This document shows, one piece after another, positions 15,071-24,660 of a DNA stretch of 33,276 bases. The notes beneath the pieces were generated by a model. The model saw only the letters and a list, made by a program, of their open reading frames with translations. It was not told the origin of the DNA and searched no databases. Source of the DNA: Bauldia litoralis (lineage in GTDB: Bacteria; Pseudomonadota; Alphaproteobacteria; Rhizobiales; Kaistiaceae); the NCBI GenBank assembly GCA_945882315.1, contig CAMCWB010000043.1, positions 1 to 33,276 on the forward strand, written 5' to 3'. Position numbers and translations under genes: made by a program. How positions within the stretch are numbered: position 1 is the stretch's first letter; each line of letters starts with the position of its first letter.

Positions 15071-16225
15071 CTAGTCGGCCTTGCCGAAGCCGTTGGCGAG
15101 CACCTCGGCGGTATGCTCGCCATGGGTCGGCGGATGGCGCCGGATCGAAGTCGGCGTCCCGGAGAATTTGAACGGCGCGCCGAGAAGCCGGACCGGGCCG
15201 ACCTTCGGGTGCTCGACGGTCTCGACCATGCGACGGGCCACAGCCTGCTCGGTCTCCAGCGCTTCCGCGACGCTGTTGATGCGGCCGGCCGGGATGCCGA
15301 CCTTGTGCAGCGCCGCGATCCAGTGATCGGCGGTCTCGGCGGCGAGCGCCGTCTCGATCAGTCTGTCGAGCACGGCGCGGTTGGCGACGCGGTCCTTGTT
15401 GGTGGCGAAGCGCGGATCGGCCGCCCATTCGGGATGCGCCGTCATCTCGGCCAGCCGGCCGAACTGCGCGTCATTGCCGACCGCGACCGCGATCGAGGCG
15501 TCCTTGGCGGCATAGACGGTGTAGGGCACGATATTCGGGTGGCCGTTGCCGTAACGGGCGCCCTGGCCGCCGCCGATCAGATAGTTGGAGGCGACATTCG
15601 CCAGCATGAAGAGCGAGGTCTCGAACAGCGAGACTTCCGCCTTCTGGCCCTTGCCGGTGGCATGGCGGGCGTTCAGCGCGGCGAGGATCGAGTTGCAGGC
15701 GAGCATGCCGGTGCAGATGTCGACGATGGCGACGCCATATTTCATCGGCGTGCCGTCGATCTCGCCGCAGATGCTCATCAGGCCGGATTCGGCCTGGAGG
15801 ATGAAGTCGTAGCCGGGGCGCGCCGCATCGGGGCCGCTCTTGCCGTAGCCGGTGATCGAGCAGCGCACGGCGCGCGGCGATTGCGCCGCGAACCAGGCAT
15901 CGTCGAAGCCCCATTTCTCGAGCTGGCCGAGCTTGTAGTTGTCGATGACGACATCGGCCTCGCGCATCAGCTTGGCGAGTTCGGTGCGCGCCTCCTCCGT
16001 CCCCAGATCGAGGACGACGGAGCGCTTGTTGCGGTTGACGCCGAGATAGTAGGCGGACTCGCCGCCCTGGAAGGGCGGTCCCCAGGCGCGGGTATCATCG
16101 CCCTTGCCGGGCGGCTCGACCTTGATGACGTCGGCGCCCATGTCGCCGAGCATCATGGTGCAGAGCGGGCCCGCGAGGACCCGCGTCAGGTCGAGGACCT
16201 TGATACCTTCCAGGGGACCGGCCAT
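15071..16225 (-). CDS. CaiB/BaiF (family III) CoA-transferase
   Basis: This 384-residue enzyme transfers CoA between an acyl-CoA donor and a carboxylic acid, activating the acid for beta-oxidation-type steps. The N-terminal signature LEGIKVLDLTRVLAGPLCTM and GADVIKVEPPGKGDDTR (about residues 5-46) is standard. Asp169, in YGVAIVDICTGM, aligns with the aspartate that forms the acyl-anhydride/CoA intermediate in formyl-CoA transferase. The glycine loop GGGQGARYGNGHPNIVPY follows, and the length is normal. It starts 6 bases after the crotonase stop and is followed after 8 bases by the epimerase-like gene, so the three enzymes probably act on one acid. Which acid is unknown. Confidence 0.94.
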   Translation of the reverse strand: MAGPLEGIKVLDLTRVLAGPLCTMMLGDMGADVIKVEPPGKGDDTRAWGPPFQGGESAYYLGVNRNKRSVVLDLGTEEARTELAKLMREADVVIDNYKLGQLEKWGFDDAWFAAQSPRAVRCSITGYGKSGPDAARPGYDFILQAESGLMSICGEIDGTPMKYGVAIVDICTGMLACNSILAALNARHATGKGQKAEVSLFETSLFMLANVASNYLIGGGQGARYGNGHPNIVPYTVYAAKDASIAVAVGNDAQFGRLAEMTAHPEWAADPRFATNKDRVANRAVLDRLIETALAAETADHWIAALHKVGIPAGRINSVAEALETEQAVARRMVETVEHPKVGPVRLLGAPFKFSGTPTSIRRHPPTHGEHTAEVLANGFGKAD

Positions 16226-16231
16226 TTTCCG

Positions 16232-17182
16232 TTACTTGCGGCTCTTGGCCGGACGCATCGAGGGCGACGTGTTGAGGTCCTTGTCGAGGCCGTCGAGATA
16301 GTCTTCCATCTCGGCCTTGTTGCGCATGCGGAACTTGTTGAAGTCCGGCTTGCGGCCCTCGAGGAAGGCGTTCATGCCTTCGAGGCCCTCTTCCGAGCCC
16401 CAGACATAGGCGAGCAGCTCCATGCCGTGCTGCCAGGACGCGTAGAGCTGGTCGGACTCGAAGTTGAGGCTCTTCTTGGTCATGCGCAGCGTCTGCGAGG
16501 AATGGCCCTTGATCGTCTCGCACCACTTCAGCGTCTCGGCGAGCAGATCCTTCTGCGGGACGGACTTGTTGATCAGGCCGATCTCTACGGCTTCCGGCCC
16601 GGTGAAGCGGCGGGCGCAGAAGATCATCTCGCGGGCGAGGCGCTCGCCGATGATGCGCGGCAGATACTGGGTGGCGCCGACCGTCGGGCAGGCCCCGACC
16701 TTGGCGCCGGTCTGGCCGAGCACCGCGGTGTCGGAGGCGATGACGACGTCGCACCACAGCGCCAGCTCATGACCGCCGCCGACGCACCAGCCATTGACCA
16801 TGGCGATGACCGGGATCGGCAGGCCGCGAATGGTCATTGCGGTCGCGAGCATCCGGTCGTTCCACTGATAGGCGTTGCGAAAGGTGAGGCGCTTCATCGC
16901 GAAGAAGTCGCCGCCGGCCGAGAAGGACTTGTCGCCGGAGCCGGTGATCACCACGCAGGCGATCGACGGATCGTTGCGGGTCGACGAGATCGCGTCGATG
17001 AGCTGGTCCAGTGTCTGCTCGCGGAAGGCGTTCTGGACGCGCGGACGGTTGATCGTGACCCAGGCAACCTGGTCCTTCACTTCGAAGATGATGTCGCTGT
17101 AGGTCTTGCTGCTGGCCCGCGATTTACCGATCTTGGCAGACTTGCCAGCCTTCGCCACGGTCTTCTTTGCCGTCTTCGCCAT
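16232..17182 (-). CDS. enoyl-CoA hydratase/isomerase (crotonase) family protein, MenB/BadI-like
   Basis: This 316-residue crotonase fold binds acyl-CoA and stabilises an enolate in an oxyanion hole formed by residues near SAGGD (88-92) and GWCVGGGHE (131-139). The segments VLGQTGAKVGA and the C-terminal EGLEGMNAFLEGRKPDFNKF place it with naphthoate synthase (MenB) and 2-ketocyclohexanecarboxyl-CoA hydrolase (BadI) rather than plain hydratases. The Asp those enzymes carry just after KVG is replaced (KVGACPTVGA). The first 26 residues are a Lys/Ala/Ser-rich tail (about nine lysines) not found in the family core. The ATG has GAGAG upstream. It leads the operon with the CaiB-type and epimerase-like genes, suggesting ring or branched acyl-CoA processing. 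Confidence 0.88.
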   Translation of the reverse strand: MAKTAKKTVAKAGKSAKIGKSRASSKTYSDIIFEVKDQVAWVTINRPRVQNAFREQTLDQLIDAISSTRNDPSIACVVITGSGDKSFSAGGDFFAMKRLTFRNAYQWNDRMLATAMTIRGLPIPVIAMVNGWCVGGGHELALWCDVVIASDTAVLGQTGAKVGACPTVGATQYLPRIIGERLAREMIFCARRFTGPEAVEIGLINKSVPQKDLLAETLKWCETIKGHSSQTLRMTKKSLNFESDQLYASWQHGMELLAYVWGSEEGLEGMNAFLEGRKPDFNKFRMRNKAEMEDYLDGLDKDLNTSPSMRPAKSRK

Positions 17183-17379
17183 GTTTTCTCTCACCGATCG
17201 ATCGCGAGGGCGCGCCCTCGGCCGTCCGAAGGACCCGTCGCGATCTCTGAAAAACCCATTCCCGTCCGATTGGCTGTCGAAGCGCCGAAGCCTTCGCGCA
17301 ATCGCGGACTTCACTCCCCGTTTTCCGCCTTGTGGCGGTTATCGGCCGGGCGGACTTATCCGCCGGCCTGTTCTGATCT

Positions 17380-17389
17380 TGTCCGGACA
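17380..17389. promoter_or_regulatory. palindromic operator candidate, distal copy
   Basis: TGTCCGGACA is a perfect 10-bp palindrome, in the context TTGTCCGGACAT. It has the GT-N4-AC core expected for a GntR-family operator and recurs exactly at 17507-17516. The two centres are 127 bp apart, close to 12 helical turns, so a looped repressor complex is possible. Function is inferred. Confidence 0.5.
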
Positions 17390-17506
17390 TGATACGGTCG
17401 AAGCGGGGCCAAGTCCAGCCTCGCTTGGCCAAAAGACCGGACGTTTGCGCAGCATATACAAGGAAAGTGCGCCGCTGCCCTTGGCGGCAGGCAAATGCCG
17501 GGGTAG

Positions 17507-17516
17507 TGTCCGGACA
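17507..17516. promoter_or_regulatory. palindromic operator candidate, proximal copy
   Basis: This is the second exact copy of TGTCCGGACA, in the context GTGTCCGGACAA. It ends 21 bases before the Gfo/Idh ATG and abuts its ribosome site. A bound regulator here would block transcription into the operon. It also resembles the 12295-12308 palindrome that overlaps the GntR operon promoter. Confidence 0.5.
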
Positions 17517-17537
17517 AAGCAAAAAGGGGAGAGAGAC

Positions 17538-18617
17538 ATGGCTGGCAAGGAGCTTGGCGTCGCTATCATCGGTTCGGGGCGCATGGGGACGCTGCGCGCC
17601 AATCTCGTTTCGACCTATCCCTCGACCCGTTTCGTCGGCGTCGCCGACATTACCGACGAGCCCGCCCAGACGCTCGGCAAGAGCATCAACGCCAACGTCA
17701 TCACCACCGACATCGACGGGCTGATCCATAACCCGGACGTCAACGCCGTCATCGTCTCGACGCCGGAAGGCCTGCATCGCGACGCCGTCATCAAGGCGCT
17801 GAGGGCCGGCAAGTCGGTGCTGGTCGAGAAGCCGATCGCCGTGACGCTGGAAGATGCCGACGAGATGATCCGGGTCAGCGAGGAGACCGGCTCCAGCCTC
17901 CATATCGGCTATACGCGCCGCTACAAGGATTGCTACCTCCGCACCAAGGAGCAGATCCTGCAGGGCCGGCTCGGCAAGATCATGGGCCTGCACACCCGGG
18001 TCTACAATGCGCGCGGCCAGGGCTTCGCCATCATGGAGCGCGACCGGCACGCGACGCCGGTGGTCGACATCCTGACCTATTACATCGACCTCGTGACCTG
18101 GTTCATGGGCGAGGACAATCCGCCGGTTTCGGTGATCGCGCGCGGCCAGTACGGCGTCTTCAAGGAGCGTGGCTTCGACGCGCCGGACGTGACCTGGGCG
18201 ATCCTCACCATGCGCGACGGCGCCGTGGTCAACATGGGCGTCTGCTACGCCCTGCCGCTCAACTATCCGGCGCTCGGCCAGAGCGACCGCTTCGAGATCC
18301 TCGGCGACGCCGGCACGATGATGCTGGACGACGACCATACCGACCACATGCTTTACACCGACAAGGGCATTCCCCATCCCTATCTCAAGGACCGCATGGT
18401 CAATTTCGCCTTCCTCGGCGGCCATTCGGCCGGCGACTGGGCGCTCGGCAACTTCTGGGGCGGCATGGCCAACGAGACGCGCTCCTGGCTCGACCATGTC
18501 TCGCTCGGCCGCCCGATCCCCTCGACGACGCCGCGCGAGGCCCGCCGCACGCTGGAAGTGACGCTCGCCATCGAAGAGGCGACCCGCACCGGCAAGGAAG
18601 TCATCCTCGGCAACTGA
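17538..18617 (+). CDS. Gfo/Idh/MocA family oxidoreductase, inositol dehydrogenase-like
   Basis: This 359-residue protein has an N-terminal NAD(P)-binding domain (LGVAIIGSGRMGTLRANLV, residues 6-24) and the VEKPIAVTLEDAD catalytic motif near residue 98. The C-terminal substrate domain includes the THRV-like strand and HATPVVDILTYYIDLVTWF, in which the conserved Asp/His-type pair sits. The ATG is six bases after GGGGAGAGA, an excellent ribosome site. It is the first gene of an operon with the two CoA-transferase subunits, 11 bases upstream of subunit A. A polyol or cyclitol dehydrogenase coupled to a CoA-transferase suggests that the oxidised product, or its ring-opened acid, is CoA-activated. 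Confidence 0.93.
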   Translation: MAGKELGVAIIGSGRMGTLRANLVSTYPSTRFVGVADITDEPAQTLGKSINANVITTDIDGLIHNPDVNAVIVSTPEGLHRDAVIKALRAGKSVLVEKPIAVTLEDADEMIRVSEETGSSLHIGYTRRYKDCYLRTKEQILQGRLGKIMGLHTRVYNARGQGFAIMERDRHATPVVDILTYYIDLVTWFMGEDNPPVSVIARGQYGVFKERGFDAPDVTWAILTMRDGAVVNMGVCYALPLNYPALGQSDRFEILGDAGTMMLDDDHTDHMLYTDKGIPHPYLKDRMVNFAFLGGHSAGDWALGNFWGGMANETRSWLDHVSLGRPIPSTTPREARRTLEVTLAIEEATRTGKEVILGN

Positions 18618-18628
18618 GCGAGACGACC

Positions 18629-19525
18629 ATGACCGCGCCTTCGAAGCTCGTCTCCCTGCCCGAAGCGATCCGCAACCACCTGCCCGACGGGTCGACCGTC
18701 TTCATCGGCGGCTTCGGCCATGCCGTGCCCTTCGCCTCGGCGCATGAGTTCATCCGCCAGGGCAAGAAGAAGCTGACGCTCTGCCGGGCCGGCACCGACA
18801 TCCTGTTCGACCAGGCGATCGCGGCCGGCTGCGTATCGAAGGTGATCTTCGGCTATATCGGCAATCCCGGCGTCGGGCTTGCCCATTCCTTCTCGCGGGC
18901 GCTCGCCGAGGGCCGCATCGAGATGGAGGAGTGGACGAATTTCTCGATGGTGCTCCGCCTCCACGCGGCGCGGCTCGGCGTTCCCTTCCTGCCGGCCGAT
19001 ATCCTCAAGGCCGGCGACATCGCCGGCGGCTCGATCGACGTCCGGCCCGTCACCTGCCCCTATACCGGCAAGCTCCTCTCCGCGATCCCTGCCTTGAAGC
19101 CCGACGTCGCGCTGATCCATGCCCAGCGCGCCGACGAGGCCGGCAACATCCAGTTCTGGGGCATCGACGGCGACACCCGCGAAGGGGCGCTCGCCTCCGA
19201 CACGGTGATCGCGACCGTCGAGGAGATCGTGCCGACCGAGACGATCCGCAAATCGCCCGAGCGCACCATGATCCCGGCGCACCGCGTCGCTTCCGTCTCG
19301 CTGGTGCCGGGCGGCGCGCATCCGTCCTATGTGCAGGATTATTACGGCCGCGACGACGCGCATTTCGCCGAATATGACAAGATTTCGCGGAAGCCCGAGA
19401 CGATGGACGCCTATCTCGAGAGCCACATAAGGGGCGTTGCCGACCGCGCCGCCTATCTGAAGCTCTTCGAGCCGGCGCGGATCGAAGCGCTCGGCCTTGC
19501 CGGCAAAGCGGGGAGTGCCGCCTGA
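18629..19525 (+). CDS. CoA-transferase family I, alpha subunit (glutaconate CoA-transferase/IpdA type)
   Basis: This 298-residue alpha subunit of a heteromeric family I CoA-transferase (PF01144) has a glycine loop STVFIGGFGHAVPFA at about residues 22-36, and TPYTGKLLSAIPALKPDVALIH-like core sequence near 150. The late segment with GGAHPSYVQDYYGRD (about 230-244) is shared with GctA and IpdA rather than with acetate or succinyl-CoA transferases. It lacks the active-site glutamate, which sits in the partner. Its stop codon overlaps the beta-subunit start (TGATG), fitting 1:1 synthesis. It probably acts on a dicarboxylic or ring-derived acid generated with the help of the upstream dehydrogenase. 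Confidence 0.92.
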   Translation: MTAPSKLVSLPEAIRNHLPDGSTVFIGGFGHAVPFASAHEFIRQGKKKLTLCRAGTDILFDQAIAAGCVSKVIFGYIGNPGVGLAHSFSRALAEGRIEMEEWTNFSMVLRLHAARLGVPFLPADILKAGDIAGGSIDVRPVTCPYTGKLLSAIPALKPDVALIHAQRADEAGNIQFWGIDGDTREGALASDTVIATVEEIVPTETIRKSPERTMIPAHRVASVSLVPGGAHPSYVQDYYGRDDAHFAEYDKISRKPETMDAYLESHIRGVADRAAYLKLFEPARIEALGLAGKAGSAA

Positions 19526-20262
19526 TGCCCGCCGAGACCAAGCAGGAAGACCTCAACCTCATCGTCGCGACGGCGCTGTCGCTGAAAAACGGCGAGACCT
19601 GTTTCGTCGGCATCGGCGTGCCGTCGCTGGCCGCGATGCTGGCGAAGCGCACGCATGCGCCCGACCTGGTGCTCATCTACGAGTCGGGCGCCATCGATTC
19701 CAATCCGGCGATCCCGCCGCTCTCGACCGGCAGCCCCTGCATTCCCGACAGTTCGCTGATGATCGGCGACTGTCTCGACGTGTTCGGCGACCTCCAGGCG
19801 GGGCGCATCGATGTCGGGCTTCTCTCGGCCGCGCAGGTCGACAAATACGGCAACCTCAATTCGACGGTGATCGGCGACTATCGCAAGCCGAAGCTCCGCA
19901 TGGTCGGCTCGGGCGGCGCCCATGACATCGAGACGCTGGCGCCGCGTACCCTCATCCTGATGCCGCACGAGCCGCGCCGCTTCGTCGCCTTCGTCGATTT
20001 CATCACCAGCCCCGGCACCAGGGGGCGCGACGGCAAGGCCTATGATCGCCCCGCCGGCGCCGGACCAAGTGAGCTCATCACCGGCCGCGGCCGCTTCCAT
20101 TTCGCCGAAGGCGTGCTGACGCTGGTCGAGACCTTCGACCCGTTCGGCAAGGCCGGCGCACTCGAAGGCTTCACCGTCGACGTCGCGGTCGATCCGAAAT
20201 GCCGCGAGGGCGTCGTCTTCCCTGAGGCAACGCGGGCCTTGGCGGCGGAGCTCTCGGCTTAG
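19525..20262 (+). CDS. CoA-transferase family I, beta subunit (glutaconate CoA-transferase/IpdB type)
   Basis: This 245-residue beta subunit carries the catalytic glutamate of family I transferases, Glu53 in the segment LVLIYESGAIDSNP. GIGVPSLAAMLAKRTHAPDL precedes it, and QVDKYGNLNSTVIGDY follows at about residue 105. The GSGGAHDIETLAPRTLIL stretch is typical of GctB and IpdB. The start overlaps the alpha-subunit stop by one base. The alpha and beta proteins should form a heterotetramer or octamer. The gene ends the operon, with the palindromic repeat at 20271 starting 8 bases downstream and perhaps acting as terminator. Confidence 0.93.
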   Translation: MPAETKQEDLNLIVATALSLKNGETCFVGIGVPSLAAMLAKRTHAPDLVLIYESGAIDSNPAIPPLSTGSPCIPDSSLMIGDCLDVFGDLQAGRIDVGLLSAAQVDKYGNLNSTVIGDYRKPKLRMVGSGGAHDIETLAPRTLILMPHEPRRFVAFVDFITSPGTRGRDGKAYDRPAGAGPSELITGRGRFHFAEGVLTLVETFDPFGKAGALEGFTVDVAVDPKCREGVVFPEATRALAAELSA

Positions 20263-20270
20263 CACCTACT

Positions 20271-20439
20271 CCTCTCCCATAGGGAGAGGGCCGTCGCTCT
20301 TGGCGAACGCAGTGAGCTTAGAGCGGCGGGTGAGGGGTTCCGACGCTGGTTGCTTACGGATGGGCCTTAGCCCCTCACCCTTCTCGCCTAAATTCGCTTC
20401 GCTCATTAAGTCTCGAAGCCCTCTCCCCATGGGAGAGGG
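20271..20439. repeat. palindromic mosaic repeat, family A (uninterrupted copy)
   Basis: The element opens with CCTCTCCCATAGGGAGAGG, itself a hairpin, then has GGGTGAGGGG. It closes with the inverted counterparts CCCCTCACCC and CTCTCCCCATGGGAGAGGG. The arms are inverted relative to each other over about 170 bp, so the whole can fold back. A second copy occupies 27679-27999, where the central CCCATAGGG of the first hairpin is split by a MITE-like insertion. No gene is seen between 20263 and 20616. Confidence 0.75.
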
Positions 20440-20479
20440 TGCCTCCGATAGGCGGCTTAGCATTCCCCATGCTATGACT

Positions 20480-20526
20480 CGATGAGTGGCGGTTTCCCGC
20501 CATTCATCGCCCGGCACTCCGGTGCC
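20480..20526 (+). other. two consecutive hairpins upstream of the BMP binding-protein gene
   Basis: CGATGAGTGGCGG (20480-20492) pairs with CCGCCATTCATCG (20497-20509) at 12 of 13 positions around a TTTC loop. A second stem, GGCAC-TCCG-GTGCC, follows at 20513-20526. They lie 90-137 bases before the ATG. They could be leader RNA structure or a DNA operator. No known riboswitch consensus was recognised. Confidence 0.4.
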
Positions 20527-20616
20527 CAAAGCGGCTTTCAGGGCACGCTTCTTGCTTTTTATTCTTCGGTATCGGAGCGTGTTCACACCGGCCGCGTTCG
20601 ACGAGAGGGGAAGAGA

Positions 20617-21627
20617 ATGTCGAGATTTGCAGCAAGCTATTTTACCCGGCGCGCGGTCCTCGGCCTTGCCGCCGCGGCGCTGGCGACGCTCGGACTCGCG
20701 GCTCCGGCCGCGGCGCAGAAAGCCAAGCCGATCAAGGTCGCGGCGATCTACACCGTACCGGTCGAGCAGCAATGGGTCGGCCGCATCCACCAGGCGCTCA
20801 ACGCCGCCAAGGACCGTGGGGACATCGAATATGTCTTCTCGGAGAATGTCGCCAACACCGACTATGAGCGCGTCATGCGCGAATATGCCGAGGCCGGCAA
20901 CGATCTGATCATCGGCGAAGTCTTCGGCGTCGAGCGCGCCGCGCGTAAAGTTGCCGAAGCCTATCCCGACAAGGCTTTCCTGATGGGGTCGTCCTTCGGG
21001 CCGACGCAGCCGAATTTCAGCGTCTTCGACAATTTCATCCATGAGCCTAGCTACCTGACCGGCATGATCGCCGGCAAGGCGACCACGACCAACGTCATCG
21101 GCATGGTCGGCGGCTACGCCATTCCGGAAGTGAACCGGCTGATGAGCGCCTTCATGGAAGGCGCGCTTTCGACCAATCCCGACGTCAAGTTCCTGGTCAG
21201 CTTCATCGGCTCCTGGTACGATCCGCCGAAGGCCAAGGAAGCCGCCTTCGCGATGATCGATGCCAAGGCCGACGTGCTCTATGCCGAGCGCTTCGGCGTC
21301 TCGGACGCGGCCAAGGAGCGCGGCGTCAAGGCGATCGGCAACGTCATCGACACCGCCGCCGATTATCCCGGCACGATCCTCGCCAGCGCGCTCTGGCACA
21401 TGGAGCCGACCATCGACCGGGCGATCGCCGCGGTGATCGCCGGCACGTTCGAGCCGGCCGATTACGGCTAGTACAGCTACATGGCCTATGACGGCGGCAG
21501 CTTCGTCGTCGACGAGGCGATCGCCGACAAGGCGACCGTCGAAGCGGCGAAGGCCAAGGAAAAGGAAATCAAGGACGGCCTCTTCCGCGTCAACGTCAAC
21601 GACGCCGAGCCGAAGCCGACCCTATAG
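20617..21627 (+). pseudogene. BMP-family ABC transporter substrate-binding protein with in-frame amber stop
   Basis: This is a BMP/PnrA-like lipoprotein-class binding protein (PF02608) that delivers nucleosides, nucleobases or related compounds to an ABC importer. A 33-residue export signal with twin arginines (FTRRAVLGL, then an Ala-rich core and AAAQ) is followed by the periplasmic fold: VAAIYTVPVEQQWVGRIHQA, DLIIGEVFGVERAARKVAE, IGMVGGYAIPEVNRL. Codon 285 is TAG (21469-21471), after ADYG. The same frame then continues as YSYMAYDGGSFVVDEA and on to a normal end, giving 336 codons in total, the usual family length. A single C-to-T change in CAG (or a change in AAG) would explain it. The ATG follows GAGGGGAAGA. 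The first 284 residues could still be made, but without the last 51 codons, which normally help close the C-terminal lobe. Confidence 0.88.
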
Positions 21628-21677
21628 AGCGGTTGATGGTTTCTCCCTTGGGAGACCTTCGCCTCGCTCATCGGCGT

Positions 21678-21960
21678 CCACCCTCCCCCGGAGGGGGAGG
21701 GTCGCTGGCGCGCACTCGCGCGATAGCGGGGTGGGGTGAAAGCCGTTCCGCGACCTCGGCGCCTCGGGTTTCCCGCCGCTCACCCCACGTCGATTGCTGG
21801 GGTCCTCCCCCGTTTACGGGGGAGGTGGCGACACGAAGTGTCGACGGAGGGGGCGGCGGCACGGAAAGCTTATCCGGGATTTCCACTCTCTTCAGAGGCT
21901 GTGGCCGCCCCCTCCACCGCCTATCGGCGGTCCCCCTCCCCCGCTTCGCAGGGGAGGACC
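21678..21960. repeat. palindromic mosaic repeats between the binding-protein and ATPase genes
   Basis: Two elements lie side by side. The first (about 21678-21789) has a CCACCCTCCCCC/GGGGGAGGG hairpin and an inverted GTGGGGTGA/CTCACCCCAC pair. The second (21801-21960) starts GGTCCTCCCC and ends with the inverted GGGGAGGACC. Inside are hairpins CCCCCGTTTACGGGGG, GACACGAAGTGTC and CCGCCTATCGGCGG. It matches 31076-31206 and, in part, 1-42. The 382-base gap 21628-22009 holds nothing else that I recognise as a gene. Confidence 0.75.
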
Positions 21961-22009
21961 AACCATTCCGCAAAAGCCGCATTGACGACGCTAGCTGGTC
22001 CGCTCTCCA

Positions 22010-23586
<1,577 letters not shown>

Positions 23587-23590
<4 letters not shown>

Positions 23591-24660
23591 TCCGCTTCGA
23601 GCCGCGCCAGGATACGCCGGCCATCCTGTCGATCCTGGCGCCGGTCTTCGCAGCCGTCGCGGCGCTGGCGCTTGCCGCGATTCCGCTCGCCTTCGCCGGC
23701 GCGCCGATCCTCGAATCCTACCGGCTGATGGTTCAGGGCGCCTTCGGCTCGCTCTTCGTCTTTTCCGAAACGCTGACGCGCACGACGCCGCTGATCCTCA
23801 CCGGCCTCGCCGCAGCCGTCGCCTTCCGGGCACGGCTCTGGAACATCGGCGGCGAGGGCCAACTCTATGCCGGAGCGCTCGCCGCCGTCGCGGTCGGCAC
23901 GGGAATCATCGATGGCCCGCCCGTCGTCATGATCCCGCTGGTTCTGGTCGCCGGCGCGCTGGCCGGCGCTCTGCTGATGCTCGGGCCGACGCTCCTGAAG
24001 CTCAAATTCGGCGCCGACGAAGTCGTGACGACGCTGCTCCTCAATTTCGTCATGCTGCTTTTCGTGCAGATGATGCTGGAAGGCGCGCTGCAGGACCCGA
24101 TGAGCCTCGGCTGGCCGCAATCGGCGCCGATCATCGACAGCGCCGCGCTGCCGCCGCTTCTGCCACGGCTCCGGGTGCATTCCGGACTGATCCTCGGCCT
24201 CATTGCGGCGGTCGCCGTCGCGATCCTCATCCGCCGCACCGTCTGGGGCTTCGAGATCCGCGCCGTCGGCGAGAACGCCGCCGCGGCCCGTTTCGCCGGT
24301 ATCCCGGTGACGGCGACGATGGTCCGCGTCGCGCTCATCTCGGGCGGGCTGGCGGGTCTTGCCGGGGTCGGCGAAGTCGCCGGGCTGAAAGGTTATCTCA
24401 CCTCCGACCTGTCGCCGGGCTTCGGCTATGCCGGCATCGTCGTCGCCATGCTTGCCCGCCTGTCCCCGCTCGGCGTCGTCGCGGCCGCACTGTTCATCGC
24501 GGCGATCTTCGTCGGCGCCGATTCCATGAGCCGCGGCACCGGCGTCGCGAGCTACATCGCCGACCTCGTCGTGGCGCTGTCGCTCCTCTGCGTTCTGGTC
24601 GGCGGTTTCGTCACCCGCTACCGCATCCGTCTCGTCGGCGCCCGCAAGGCGGAGGCGTAA
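23587..24660 (+). CDS. BMP-type ABC transporter permease 1
   Basis: This 357-residue inner-membrane permease belongs to the BPD_transp_2 family (PF02653, NupP-like). A hydrophobic helix follows the short N-terminus (SILAPVFAAVAALALAAIPL). Further membrane segments alternate with the family loop LIIRRTVWGFEIRAVGENA-like cytoplasmic motif (about residues 215-240) that contacts the ATPase. GFGYAGIVVAMLARLSPLGV (about 279-298) is typical of this group. It is translationally coupled to the ATPase gene (ATGA) and its TAA directly abuts the GTG of permease 2. The two permeases should form the heterodimeric channel. Confidence 0.94.

Larger units (their letters stand above)
17183..17537. promoter_or_regulatory. 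divergent control region between the crotonase and Gfo/Idh operons
   Basis: These 355 bases contain no convincing gene. They must hold promoters for both flanking operons. The clearest structure is two identical palindromes, listed separately. A TATACA-like -10 hexamer occurs near 17454 on the plus strand without a clear -35 partner. Confidence 0.5.

Noticed and set aside
16232-17182. Reading the crotonase as naphthoate synthase (MenB) for menaquinone
   Set aside because: No other men gene is present, the characteristic Asp loop is changed, and the operon partners are a CoA-transferase and an epimerase-like protein.
15113-17392. A 759-codon open frame on the plus strand over the CaiB and crotonase genes
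   Set aside because: Composition is of the shadow type, and the opposite strand holds well-recognised enzyme families over the same bases.
20263-20616. A purine-type riboswitch before the BMP importer
   Set aside because: The hairpins do not show the three-way junction or conserved loops of a purine riboswitch.
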